A DNA stretch of 6,728 nucleotides from Thermoflexales bacterium (GTDB lineage Bacteria; Chloroflexota; Anaerolineae; Fen-1058). Each line of letters starts with the position of its first letter. The stretch's first letter is position 1. A program made the position numbers and the translations under genes. Where the stretch lies: the NCBI GenBank assembly GCA_030834835.1, contig JAUQXD010000095.1:1-6728 (forward strand). Reading direction: 5' to 3'. Positions 1 to 6,409 of this stretch are shown in pieces. The notes below the pieces were generated by a model that was not told where the DNA came from, did not search any database, and saw only the letters and a list, made by a program, of their open reading frames with translations.

Positions 1-2621
1 TCAACCATCTGTCGTCGGACAGCCAGTATTTCGATCGGTACGGGCACTATGCCGAAGTGGGCGCGTGCGAAGCAATCACATCCACCTATCGATCGTGGTT
101 CTACTTCACCGACGTGATCACGCCGGGGACCGGCAAGTGTGTGGGCACGGCGGGCGCATTGTCCGCCAACTACGAAGGCTGGTTTGGCTTCGACAGTATT
201 CCCGTCATCAACAAGAATCTGCCCGAAGTCCGCACGTTGTTCTACTCAGTCACGCAGACCATCACCGAGCCGGTGGCGCAATACTGGCTCAATCGGGGCG
301 CGGCCGGCTGGCGGCTGGACGTGATGGGCGATCCCTCTTTCCCCGATCAATACTGGCGCGAGTTCCGCACGGCGGTGAAGGCGGTTGACCCCGACGCCAT
401 CATCATCGGCGAATTGTGGAAGAAGGGCGAACTGCTGCCCAAGTCGATGGGCGACATGGCCGACACCGGCATGCACTATCGCTTCCGCAATGCCATCCTC
501 GGTTTCTTCGGCACGGTCGACGACAAGGGCTTCAACGATGACGGGCAGAGCAATCAGCCGCCGTCGTTGTTTGCGCGCAAACTTAACTCCGTGCGTGAAG
601 ACTACCCCGATGCCGCGTATTACACCCTGATGAATCTGCTGACCAGCCACGACACACGCCGCATCCTGTGGCAGCTGACGCCGGGCGCGCGCACGCCGGC
701 CGACAAAGAGTACAACGCGGCGAATCTGGCGCAAGGCAAGCAATTGCTGAAACTGGCTACGCTGGTGCAGATGACCATGCCCGGCGCGCCGACGATCTAC
801 TATGGCGACGAAGTGGCGCTGAACGGTGACGACGATCCCGACGATCGCCGCACCTTCCCGTGGATGTTCCCGGTGGTTTATCTACCGGTGGTGTTGCGCA
901 CCTCGACGGGAGCGCAGGCGATACAGCCAGCTCAATTGAGCGGGGGTGGGAATCCCGTCCCATCTGACGTAGGCGGCGATCAGGCAATGCTCAATTGGCA
1001 TCGAGCGCTAACCACCTTCCGCCACAACCACCCGGTCTTCAGTACGGGCGAACAGACCTTCTTATTGGCCGACGACGCGAATCGCACTCTGGCGTATCTG
1101 ATGCGCACCGACACCGACGCGGCCGTCGTGGCTATCAACCGTGATGCGGTGACGCATACGCTCACCATCACCGCCACCGGCCAGCTGCCGGATGAAGTAC
1201 AGTTGGTGGCTACTGGGCTTAGCGTATTGGGTTCACAGCAGCCAGCTGGCGGTGGTACACCGATTGTCGCTTCGCAAGGCGTGTTCACCCTGACGTTGCC
1301 GCCCCTCAGCGGCGACATTCTCACGCCGTTGGTTGCCCAAGATTTGAACGCGCCGGCCGCGCCGACGAATCTCAACGCCACACCGGGCCTCAATCAAGTC
1401 AGCCTGACGTGGAATGCTCCCGTGTCAGCCCTCAAGTACGACGTCTATCGCAGCTACGTCATGGGCGGCGGTTACCAGTGGATCACCGCGACGGCCACCA
1501 CCGCGTTCACCGACACCAGTGTGACTAACGGCACGTTCTACTACTACGTGGTCAACGCCACCGATGCGGCCGGCAACCAGGGCGCGGATTCCGCTGAAGC
1601 CTTTGCGGTGCCGTCCGTGCCCGTCACGTCGGCGATTCTGCAATCGCCCAAGACCTTCACGCACACGCTCGGTGTTACGCCCACCGTGCCCATCTACGGG
1701 CGTGTCGGCGCGATCGGCATCACCGACTTTAACGGCAATCAGAATCAAATCGTGGCGCAGGTGGGCTATGGCATCGGCGCGTCCGCAACCTGGACAACGT
1801 GGACGCCTATGACCTTCACCGCGCGTGTCGGCAATGAATATGATTATCAGGCCAGCGCGCGACCGGAGATCACGGGCACGTTCGATGTGCTGGTGCGCTT
1901 CTCGACGAACAGCGGCCTGACGTGGACCTATGGCGATCAGAACGGTCCGGGCACGGCGACGCCGGGCGTCATGGACGTTGTATCTGGTTCCGATGTGACG
2001 CCGCCTGCTGCGCCCACGCTCAGCGTAACCAACAGCGCGGCGGCCTTTGTGGCCTTGCAATGGACCGCCGTCGGCGATGCAGCCGAATACTGGTTGTATC
2101 GCCATGGGCCAGGCGGATCGTTCGGTGCGCCGCAGGTCAAGTTCACGGCGGCCTCGACGGTCTACACGGATACCGATGTCACGACCAATGTCACGTACAC
2201 CTACGCGATTAAAGCCGTGGACTATGCGCTGAATCAATCGGCGTTGAGCAATCAGGTTGACGGCATCCCCGCGCCGCGCACCGTGACGGTGACGTTTAAC
2301 GTGACTGTGCCCGCGACGACCGATGGCACTGGCAAGTCAGTATTCATCGTGGGCAACCATCCCACTATCTGCGGCTGGTGCAATCCGCACACGGTGATGC
2401 TGACCAGAGTCAATGCCACCACCTGGACGATCAACCTGAACTTCCTGGAGACCACGCAGTTGGAGTACAAGTACACGTTGGGCACGTGGGACAACGTGGA
2501 GAAAGACAATACCTGCGCGGAGATCGGCAACCGCACGCTCACCGTGTCTGGCCTGGGCGTGACGCAGGCCGTGTCAAATACCGTAGCAAACTGGCGCAAT
2601 GTCGCGCCGTGCGGCAACTGA
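1..2621 (+). CDS. Secreted GH13 amylopullulanase/neopullulanase-type alpha-glucanase with Fn3 and CBM20 modules (5' truncated)
   Basis: Endo-acting alpha-glucan hydrolase that probably cleaves starch or pullulan outside the cell. The reading frame is open from base 3 and the true start lies upstream; the GTG at 57 is only an internal valine codon. Numbering from the codon at base 3: residues 1-2 are the NH that ends GH13 conserved region I, followed by SSDSQYFDRYGHY. Region II is GWRLDV, with nucleophile D106 (nt 318-320). Region III is IIGELW, with acid/base E137 (nt 411-413). Region IV is LLTSHDTRR, with D217 (nt 651-653). GAPTIYYGDE and DPDDRRTFPW follow. After the barrel come a C-terminal beta domain (~333-446), Fn3 (~452-537), an unnamed beta module (~541-660), a second Fn3 (~667-756) and a CBM20-like starch-binding domain (~759-868) with EYKYTLGTWDNVEKD and terminal NWRN. 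W792, W808, W829 and W864 are its conserved aromatics. All three catalytic acids are present. No membrane anchor is seen at the C-terminus. The GH13 subfamily and exact bond specificity cannot be fixed without the N-terminal part. Confidence 0.93.
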   Translation, partial: NHLSSDSQYFDRYGHYAEVGACEAITSTYRSWFYFTDVITPGTGKCVGTAGALSANYEGWFGFDSIPVINKNLPEVRTLFYSVTQTITEPVAQYWLNRGAAGWRLDVMGDPSFPDQYWREFRTAVKAVDPDAIIIGELWKKGELLPKSMGDMADTGMHYRFRNAILGFFGTVDDKGFNDDGQSNQPPSLFARKLNSVREDYPDAAYYTLMNLLTSHDTRRILWQLTPGARTPADKEYNAANLAQGKQLLKLATLVQMTMPGAPTIYYGDEVALNGDDDPDDRRTFPWMFPVVYLPVVLRTSTGAQAIQPAQLSGGGNPVPSDVGGDQAMLNWHRALTTFRHNHPVFSTGEQTFLLADDANRTLAYLMRTDTDAAVVAINRDAVTHTLTITATGQLPDEVQLVATGLSVLGSQQPAGGGTPIVASQGVFTLTLPPLSGDILTPLVAQDLNAPAAPTNLNATPGLNQVSLTWNAPVSALKYDVYRSYVMGGGYQWITATATTAFTDTSVTNGTFYYYVVNATDAAGNQGADSAEAFAVPSVPVTSAILQSPKTFTHTLGVTPTVPIYGRVGAIGITDFNGNQNQIVAQVGYGIGASATWTTWTPMTFTARVGNEYDYQASARPEITGTFDVLVRFSTNSGLTWTYGDQNGPGTATPGVMDVVSGSDVTPPAAPTLSVTNSAAAFVALQWTAVGDAAEYWLYRHGPGGSFGAPQVKFTAASTVYTDTDVTTNVTYTYAIKAVDYALNQSALSNQVDGIPAPRTVTVTFNVTVPATTDGTGKSVFIVGNHPTICGWCNPHTVMLTRVNATTWTINLNFLETTQLEYKYTLGTWDNVEKDNTCAEIGNRTLTVSGLGVTQAVSNTVANWRNVAPCGN

Positions 2622-2649
2622 TGAAGTGAAGCAGCGCGCGTAAACGCCA

Positions 2650-2692
2650 CCCCGATCGGTTGATCCAGCCGATCGGGGCGGTTGTTTGTTGT
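2650..2692 (+). terminator. Rho-independent terminator of the amylase gene
   Basis: A perfect 10-bp stem, CCCCGATCGG (2650-2659) with CCGATCGGGG (2669-2678), encloses a 9-base loop. A T-rich but interrupted tail (GGTTGTTTGTTGT) follows. It lies 28 bases after the amylase stop codon on the same strand, as expected for an intrinsic terminator. Each arm contains one CGATCG palindrome. The tail runs directly into the putative -35 box of the next gene. Confidence 0.8.
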
Positions 2693-2753
2693 CGAAATCG
2701 CTCGCTGTGATAGAATACGCGCCGTCATCATTTTTCCCTCTGGAGAACATCAC
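2689..2753 (+). promoter_or_regulatory. Putative promoter and ribosome-binding site of the arginine decarboxylase gene
   Basis: A sigma70-like pair is visible: TTGTCG (2689-2694), a 16-base spacer, and TAGAAT (2711-2716) preceded by TG at 2708-2709, which makes an extended -10. Transcription would start near 2722-2724, giving a leader of about 30 bases. A GGAG Shine-Dalgarno core (2742-2745) lies 8 bases before the ATG at 2754 and supports that start over the longer in-frame alternative beginning at 2682, which would include the promoter itself. The -35 match is only 4 of 6. Confidence 0.55.
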
Positions 2754-3224
2754 ATGAAAATCTACCTGACCGTGGGCCGCGGCGACGGCCCAACACCGCT
2801 GGCGGCCTTCGACAACGCGATGTACGACGCGCGCGTGGGCAACTACAACCTGATGCATCTGTCGTCCGTCATTCCGCCCTACAGCACCATCGAGCACGCG
2901 CCGTTTGTGGGCGAACCCAAGGACTACGGCGATCGATTGTACGTGGTCATGGCCCACAAGACCGAGACCGAGCCGGGCAAGTGGGCGTGGGCAGGCTTGA
3001 GCTGGACGCAGGAACCGACCACGATGCGCGGCCTGTTTGTGGAGCAGCATGGCTCGTCGGAAGCAGAAGTGCGCCACAACCTGGACGCGACGATCAAGTC
3101 GTTAATGGCGCGCCGCCCCTACGAATACGGCGCGATCAACATGGAAGTGGCCGGCGTGGAATGCAAGGGCGAGCCAGTGTGCGTGATGGTCGTGGCCGCG
3201 TATAAATCACTGGGCTGGCATTAA
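2754..3224 (+). CDS. pdaD: Pyruvoyl-dependent arginine decarboxylase (PvlArgDC)
   Basis: Decarboxylates L-arginine to agmatine (EC 4.1.1.19), the first step of the agmatine route to putrescine and other polyamines; it acts in the cytoplasm. The 156-residue length fits the small PvlArgDC family. The proenzyme self-cleaves between two serines to form the pyruvoyl cofactor. That site is seen here as [11 protein letters not shown], with the expected cut between S37 and S38, giving a short beta chain and a C-terminal alpha chain beginning with the pyruvoyl group. The N-terminal segment [19 protein letters not shown] and the GLFVEQHG motif (E97, candidate for the conserved catalytic glutamate) also match the family. 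The start is set by the Shine-Dalgarno at 2742-2745. The next gene follows after 29 bases with no terminator between, so co-transcription is likely. Arginine specificity is inferred from family resemblance. Confidence 0.92.
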   Translation: MKIYLTVGRGDGPTPLAAFDNAMYDARVGNYNLMHLSSVIPPYSTIEHAPFVGEPKDYGDRLYVVMAHKTETEPGKWAWAGLSWTQEPTTMRGLFVEQHGSSEAEVRHNLDATIKSLMARRPYEYGAINMEVAGVECKGEPVCVMVVAAYKSLGWH

Positions 3225-3253
3225 CCAAATTCAACCCGGCCGTTGAGAGGGTC

Positions 3254-4024
3254 ATGGCCTCAAAATCGAAAGCGCTCATCGTCGGTGAAGCACCGCTCGT
3301 TGAAGAACTGGCAGCGCTGTGCATCGATGCCGGTCACGAAGTCGCCGTGTTTTTGATCGAGGATTTGATCGATGCCGCTGGTCTGGCGCGTTTGGCTGAT
3401 GATGCAACGTCAAGCAGCCTCGCGATCGAAGCCGTCGTTGAATCGATCGAGACGAAGCGCGCGGTGGTGGGCGTACTCGATCGATCCCTGCCGCCCGATC
3501 GATTGATCATCACCGCCGCGCTGTCCGTGACGGCGACACAGATCGCGGCATGGACCTCGCAACCTGATCGGGTCGTCGGCTTTGGCGCGTTGTCGCCCTT
3601 GAAGAAAGGCAACCTGATCGAGTTGGCCGCTGCCCTTCAAACCGATTCAGCCTCATTGGGCAAAGCGCAGCAATTCTTTACGCGGCTCGGCCTGGAAACG
3701 GCGATCGTGCAAGACAGCGTGGGATTGGTGCTGCCCCGCATCGTGTGCAGCCTGGTCAACGAGGCGGCGTATGCGTTGATGGAGGGCGTCGCGCAGCCGC
3801 GCGACATCGACACGGCGATGAAGCTGGGCACCAACTATCCGCGCGGGCCGCTGGAGTGGGGCGATGTGATTGGACTGGACATCGTGCTGGCGGTGCTGCG
3901 CGGCCTGTTCGACGAGTACGGCGACGATCACTACCGGCCTGCGCCGCTGCTCAAGCAATTGGTGCGGGCAGGCCGGCTGGGCCAGAAAACCGGTCGGGGA
4001 TTTTATGAGTATCGGGATCAGTAG
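3254..4024 (+). CDS. 3-hydroxyacyl-CoA dehydrogenase-like protein with degenerate NAD and catalytic motifs
   Basis: A 256-residue protein of the 3HCDH family, whose usual members oxidise L-3-hydroxyacyl-CoA with NAD+ in beta-oxidation. The C-terminal domain is well preserved: [20 protein letters not shown], then [21 protein letters not shown], ending in [14 protein letters not shown] (residues ~169-253). The N-terminal half keeps the Rossmann outline but not its signatures. The glycine-rich loop is [10 protein letters not shown] (residues 10-19) instead of GxGxMG. The usual GLHFFNP, carrying the catalytic His, reads GFGALSP (G111, S114). The NR of GFVxNR is PR (P161). The Glu of the His-Glu pair seems kept (E123). 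It may be a divergent enzyme, a substrate-binding homologue or an inactive paralogue. The ATG has GAGAGG 3 bases upstream. It is probably in an operon with the preceding arginine decarboxylase, though no metabolic link is evident. Confidence 0.82.
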   Translation: MASKSKALIVGEAPLVEELAALCIDAGHEVAVFLIEDLIDAAGLARLADDATSSSLAIEAVVESIETKRAVVGVLDRSLPPDRLIITAALSVTATQIAAWTSQPDRVVGFGALSPLKKGNLIELAAALQTDSASLGKAQQFFTRLGLETAIVQDSVGLVLPRIVCSLVNEAAYALMEGVAQPRDIDTAMKLGTNYPRGPLEWGDVIGLDIVLAVLRGLFDEYGDDHYRPAPLLKQLVRAGRLGQKTGRGFYEYRDQ

Positions 4025-4123
4025 ATTGGTACATTAGTAAATTAGTACATTGGTAGCTTAGGGAATAGGAGTGATCGGTTCTCTCACTAATCTACCAACT
4101 TACCAATTTACTAATCCACCAAC
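4017..4123. repeat. Opposed arrays of a degenerate octamer, forming a long imperfect palindrome between convergent genes
   Basis: The left array (4017-4056) has five consecutive 8-base units of form ATTRGTAN: ATCAGTAG, ATTGGTAC, ATTAGTAA, ATTAGTAC, ATTGGTAG. The right array (4084-4123) carries five units of the reverse complement, NTACYAAT, with one or two mismatches in three of them. Bases 4025-4064 can pair with 4084-4123 at about 32 of 40 positions by hand alignment, including a perfect 8-bp core (4033-4040 with 4108-4115), around a 19-base loop. The stop codon of the + strand gene (4022-4024) and that of the - strand gene (4111-4113) both fall within units. It is AT-rich in a GC-rich context and could act as a bidirectional terminator, although neither strand shows a proper U tract. 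Confidence 0.8.
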
Positions 4124-5772
4124 ACCCCCGCCTCTGCCAGTATCGACACCAGCTTCGGCCAATCCTTCTCGTTGATGCGGGCGGCCGTCGGGCCGAGCGG
4201 CTCGATCGAGATGTATCGCGTCTTCGGCGACTCTTGCAGGCGCTTCAAAATCGCGGCGTCTTTCACGCGCACGATGATGGCGCGCTCCACTTTCACTTCC
4301 GTCCCCTTGCCGGCCCAGCGTTGAATGGCTTTTGCCAGCGAGGGCGGCATGCCTTGCCCCTGCGCGCGCGTGAGAAAATCCACGACTTTGGTTGCATCAA
4401 TCTTCTGCGAAGCCGCACGCGCCAGCGATGAAGGCGTCAGCCGATAACGATAGCCATCCTCATCAAGGCCGATCAAATCCGCCACCCGCGCCAACTGAAA
4501 ACGATCGTAACGGCGTGAGGCCGCGACTTCGATCACGGCGTCGGTGCGCACGACAAAATGCTGCACGGGCTTGATGATCGGTTGATCAACATCGAAGCCG
4601 AACAGGGCTGCACCCATTGAGGTCAGTCGGAAGGTCGACGGTTGAGCGATGTCGTCCATGTCGATGGCGCCCAGCCAGAACAACGGACCACTGAGGATCG
4701 ATCGAATGAGCGCGCCTTCCACCCGTTCCCATGCATTGATGCCGCGCAAGTATTCTCCGCTACGTGTATCTCGAATGTAGTCTGTATCGAAATCAGTCCG
4801 CAGGAAATCGGGAGTGTGCGATTTGATCCGCTGTATCAGCGCGTCGAGCGTATGCCACGCATTCGGCACAGCGGCGCGCAGCCCGTCCAACACGGCGGCG
4901 CGAATTGTCACAGCGTCTGTGTTGATGGAGACGGCGCGTTCGACTTGAAGTGACGCGACGTATTGCAGATCGGACCAGCGCGCATCATTGCGCCACGCTT
5001 CGAACAACTGCCGCAGTTGATCAGGGCCGGCGGCTTTCAGCCACTCGGTGCTGGGTCTGGGATCGGGGCGCAAACGCTGCCCGACGATTTTGATCAGGCG
5101 GGCGTGCTCGGCCAGATGCAGCGCAAAGTCGAAACGCGCCGCGCTCGTGTCGCGCAGATTCGCCGCAAACACAGTACGAAGGGTCGCCGAGGTCGATCGG
5201 CCTTGCAGGCGCGCGAAGTTGTTGTGCAGATAACTGAGCAGTGTGCAGAGATCATCTGCTAAGGTTTCGCCACGTGATTGACTATGATCGGGCGTCGGCG
5301 CGATCGGCAGCGGTTCAACTTGCGTCGCTGCGATTTTCAGCAGGGGCAGCAGTGGCGTCAATTCATTTGGCGCGATGAAGACTTCGCGCATCGTGCCGTT
5401 GGGCAGCTGCTCGAAGCCGCGATACAACCAGCCCAGATACCACAGGCTTTCGGCCGCATTGGTCGGTGTGCGCCACGGCTGCTCGCGTTCCAGGCGGGCC
5501 GGGCCAAACAGGCGAATCGCGCCGAAGCGCTGTGTGAAGTTGGGGACGGGCAGGGTGCCGCCCGCGGTCAGCAGGGCGCGCAGCGCGTCGCGCTCGGGCG
5601 CAGATAATTGTTCAAGCCGCTGACTCGATCGGGTTGGATCACCGAGCGCGGTTTCGAGTTGCGCGATCAGATCGCGCGGCTTCAGGCCGGTGGCATCGAT
5701 CGACCAGCGTGCGGCGATCAAGCGGAGTAGCGTGGGATCGACATCGAGCAGGCATTGACGCAGAGAGCGCAT
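4111..5772 (-). CDS. Helicase-associated (XPB/Ssl2 N-terminal-like, Helicase_C_3) domain protein
   Basis: A 553-residue soluble protein. Residues ~400-515 resemble the Helicase_C_3 (PF13625) module: IIKPVQHFVVRTDAVIEVAA, then YDRFQLARVADLIG, YRYRLTPSSLARAASQKID, FLTRAQGQGMPPSLAKAIQR and a closing beta segment (VERAIIVRVKD). That module is found next to XPB/Ssl2-type helicases and in stand-alone bacterial proteins of similar size. No Walker A, DEAD/DEAH or other motor motif is present, so this is not a helicase by itself. The N-terminal ~120 residues (LSAPERDALRALLTAGGTLP, then a short alpha/beta segment) look like winged-helix material, so DNA binding or partnership with a DNA repair/transcription helicase is plausible but inferred. 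The ATG at 5772 has no Shine-Dalgarno; a -10 box sits six bases upstream, pointing to leaderless translation. The last codons (LVD-stop) lie inside the convergent octamer repeat. Confidence 0.75.
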   Translation of the reverse strand: MRSLRQCLLDVDPTLLRLIAARWSIDATGLKPRDLIAQLETALGDPTRSSQRLEQLSAPERDALRALLTAGGTLPVPNFTQRFGAIRLFGPARLEREQPWRTPTNAAESLWYLGWLYRGFEQLPNGTMREVFIAPNELTPLLPLLKIAATQVEPLPIAPTPDHSQSRGETLADDLCTLLSYLHNNFARLQGRSTSATLRTVFAANLRDTSAARFDFALHLAEHARLIKIVGQRLRPDPRPSTEWLKAAGPDQLRQLFEAWRNDARWSDLQYVASLQVERAVSINTDAVTIRAAVLDGLRAAVPNAWHTLDALIQRIKSHTPDFLRTDFDTDYIRDTRSGEYLRGINAWERVEGALIRSILSGPLFWLGAIDMDDIAQPSTFRLTSMGAALFGFDVDQPIIKPVQHFVVRTDAVIEVAASRRYDRFQLARVADLIGLDEDGYRYRLTPSSLARAASQKIDATKVVDFLTRAQGQGMPPSLAKAIQRWAGKGTEVKVERAIIVRVKDAAILKRLQESPKTRYISIEPLGPTAARINEKDWPKLVSILAEAGVLVD

Positions 5773-5778
5773 GCCGAA

Positions 5779-5806
5779 ATTATAAATGACAAATGACCAA
5801 TGGCAA
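5779..5806 (-). promoter_or_regulatory. Near-consensus sigma70 promoter, probably giving a leaderless mRNA
   Basis: Read on the - strand: TTGCCA (5806-5801, 5 of 6 to TTGACA), a 16-base spacer, then a perfect TATAAT (5784-5779), then six bases (TTCGGC) and the ATG of the helicase-associated gene. With the usual 6-7 base distance from -10 to start point, transcription would begin at or next to the A of the ATG, leaving no leader or ribosome-binding site. The promoter lies within a 7-base tandem repeat, so chance resemblance of the -35 part is possible. Confidence 0.6.
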
Positions 5807-5811
5807 AGGAC
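5784..5811. repeat. Tandem 7-base array (AAATGAC-like, four units)
   Basis: On the + strand four consecutive heptamers can be read: AAATGAC (5784-5790), AAATGAC (5791-5797), CAATGGC (5798-5804), AAAGGAC (5805-5811). The first two are identical; the others differ at two positions each. The array occupies the promoter region of the helicase-associated gene. Together with the octamer arrays at the other end of that gene it suggests that short-period AT-rich repeats are common in intergenic DNA of this genome. Confidence 0.6.
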
Positions 5812-5838
5812 GAACGCGCTGTAACGACGTTCGTCCTT
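5806..5838 (-). terminator. Hairpin between the DinB-like gene and the helicase-associated gene, possible weak terminator
   Basis: A perfect 11-bp inverted repeat, AAGGACGAACG (5806-5816) and CGTTCGTCCTT (5828-5838), encloses an 11-base loop. On the - strand it follows the DinB-like stop codon by 30 bases, a terminator position, but only TTTGCC follows instead of a U run. Its distal arm ends at the -35 box of the next gene, so it could equally be an operator for a dimeric regulator. Confidence 0.45.
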
Positions 5839-5868
5839 GATGGAACTGGCTGATTGGAAGCGAGGCTG

Positions 5869-6345
5869 TTACGCCGCCGACTGTTTCGCCCGCATGGCGC
5901 GCAGTTCTTCGGCGTGTTCGACGCCTTCGTGATGGATCATGATGTTGACCAGTTTAGCGACGGTGCTGACGCGCCCCCACGGGTGCAGCAGCGGCGCGGC
6001 CATTTGCTCGGGCGTCAGGGCGCGAATGGCGGCTTTGAGTTCCTCACGCGCCAGTTCCCATTCTTTGACGATGTGCGCCAGATCTAGCGTTTCGCGCGTG
6101 GCGACAGACTCGGCGTTGTAGGCGTCGATGCCGGCCGAGACCGGCGTAGCGGGCGTCTCGCCGCGAGCGTGCGCGCGTAGCGTGGTCGCCGTCACATCGT
6201 CCCAGCCGGTGAGGTGCGCCAGAAACTGGCGCAGCGTCCAACCGGGATAGATCTCGCTGTCCGGTGTGAGATCGGCGATTAAGCTGTGCATAATCGCGCG
6301 GGCTTCATCCAATGCTTGAATTAGCTGACTTTGTTCGTCGGTCAT
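5869..6345 (-). CDS. DinB/mycothiol-transferase-like four-helix-bundle protein
   Basis: A 158-residue soluble protein of the DinB / maleylpyruvate-isomerase-N / ClbS-like superfamily, whose members form four-helix bundles that often bind a divalent metal and act in thiol transfer, detoxification or damage response. The diagnostic segment GWTLRQFLAHLTGWDD (residues 35-50) carries the first metal-ligand histidine, H44. The last helix, NIMIHHEGVEHAEEL, supplies the H-E/H-x-H cluster (H138/H139 and H144). Helices with TPEQM and HPWGRVST between them fit the fold. I chose the ATG at 6345 (MTDEQSQLIQ) because the longer in-frame start at 6456 would overlap the upstream gene and add a low-complexity tail unlike the family. 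No clear Shine-Dalgarno is present. It lies 64 bases downstream of the DUF2087 gene on the same strand. The substrate is unknown. Confidence 0.8.
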   Translation of the reverse strand: MTDEQSQLIQALDEARAIMHSLIADLTPDSEIYPGWTLRQFLAHLTGWDDVTATTLRAHARGETPATPVSAGIDAYNAESVATRETLDLAHIVKEWELAREELKAAIRALTPEQMAAPLLHPWGRVSTVAKLVNIMIHHEGVEHAEELRAMRAKQSAA

Positions 6346-6376
6346 GGGCAGCAGCTTTCGTTTTAGGATAGTGCAA

Positions 6377-6382
6377 ATTATA
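6377..6382 (-). promoter_or_regulatory. Putative -10 box of the DinB-like gene
   Basis: A perfect TATAAT on the - strand lies in the 64-base gap between the DUF2087 stop and the DinB-like ATG, placing a start point about 25 bases before the ATG. No good -35 hexamer stands at 16-18 bases upstream, so this is a weak call. The gene may also be read through from the upstream gene. Confidence 0.4.
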
Positions 6383-6409
6383 CTGGCAAAGGCGGCGGCA
6401 GGTTCAGGT

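Noticed and set aside
57..59. GTG as the start of the amylase gene
   Set aside because: The frame is open upstream to the window edge and encodes the conserved NH-SSDSQYFDRYG segment of GH13 region I, so the gene begins before the window.
1425..2237. A 270-codon open frame on the - strand opposite the Fn3/module part of the amylase
   Set aside because: It is antisense to a clearly coding, multidomain frame. Its translation is Arg/Gly-rich with no recognisable domain, typical of a shadow frame in GC-rich DNA. The same applies to the - strand frames at 246-743 and 980-1393.
2682..2753. Longer N-terminus for the arginine decarboxylase (start at 2682)
   Set aside because: The extension covers the apparent promoter and Shine-Dalgarno, and the family begins at about the [10 protein letters not shown] segment.
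2754..4024. A new biosynthetic or defence operon made of the arginine decarboxylase and the dehydrogenase-like gene
   Set aside because: Only proximity supports it. There is no third gene, shared substrate or known pathway linking agmatine formation with a 3HCDH-like protein.
4017..4123. CRISPR array or transposon inverted repeats
   Set aside because: The units are 8 bases and contiguous with no spacers, and no cas gene, transposase or target duplication is visible.
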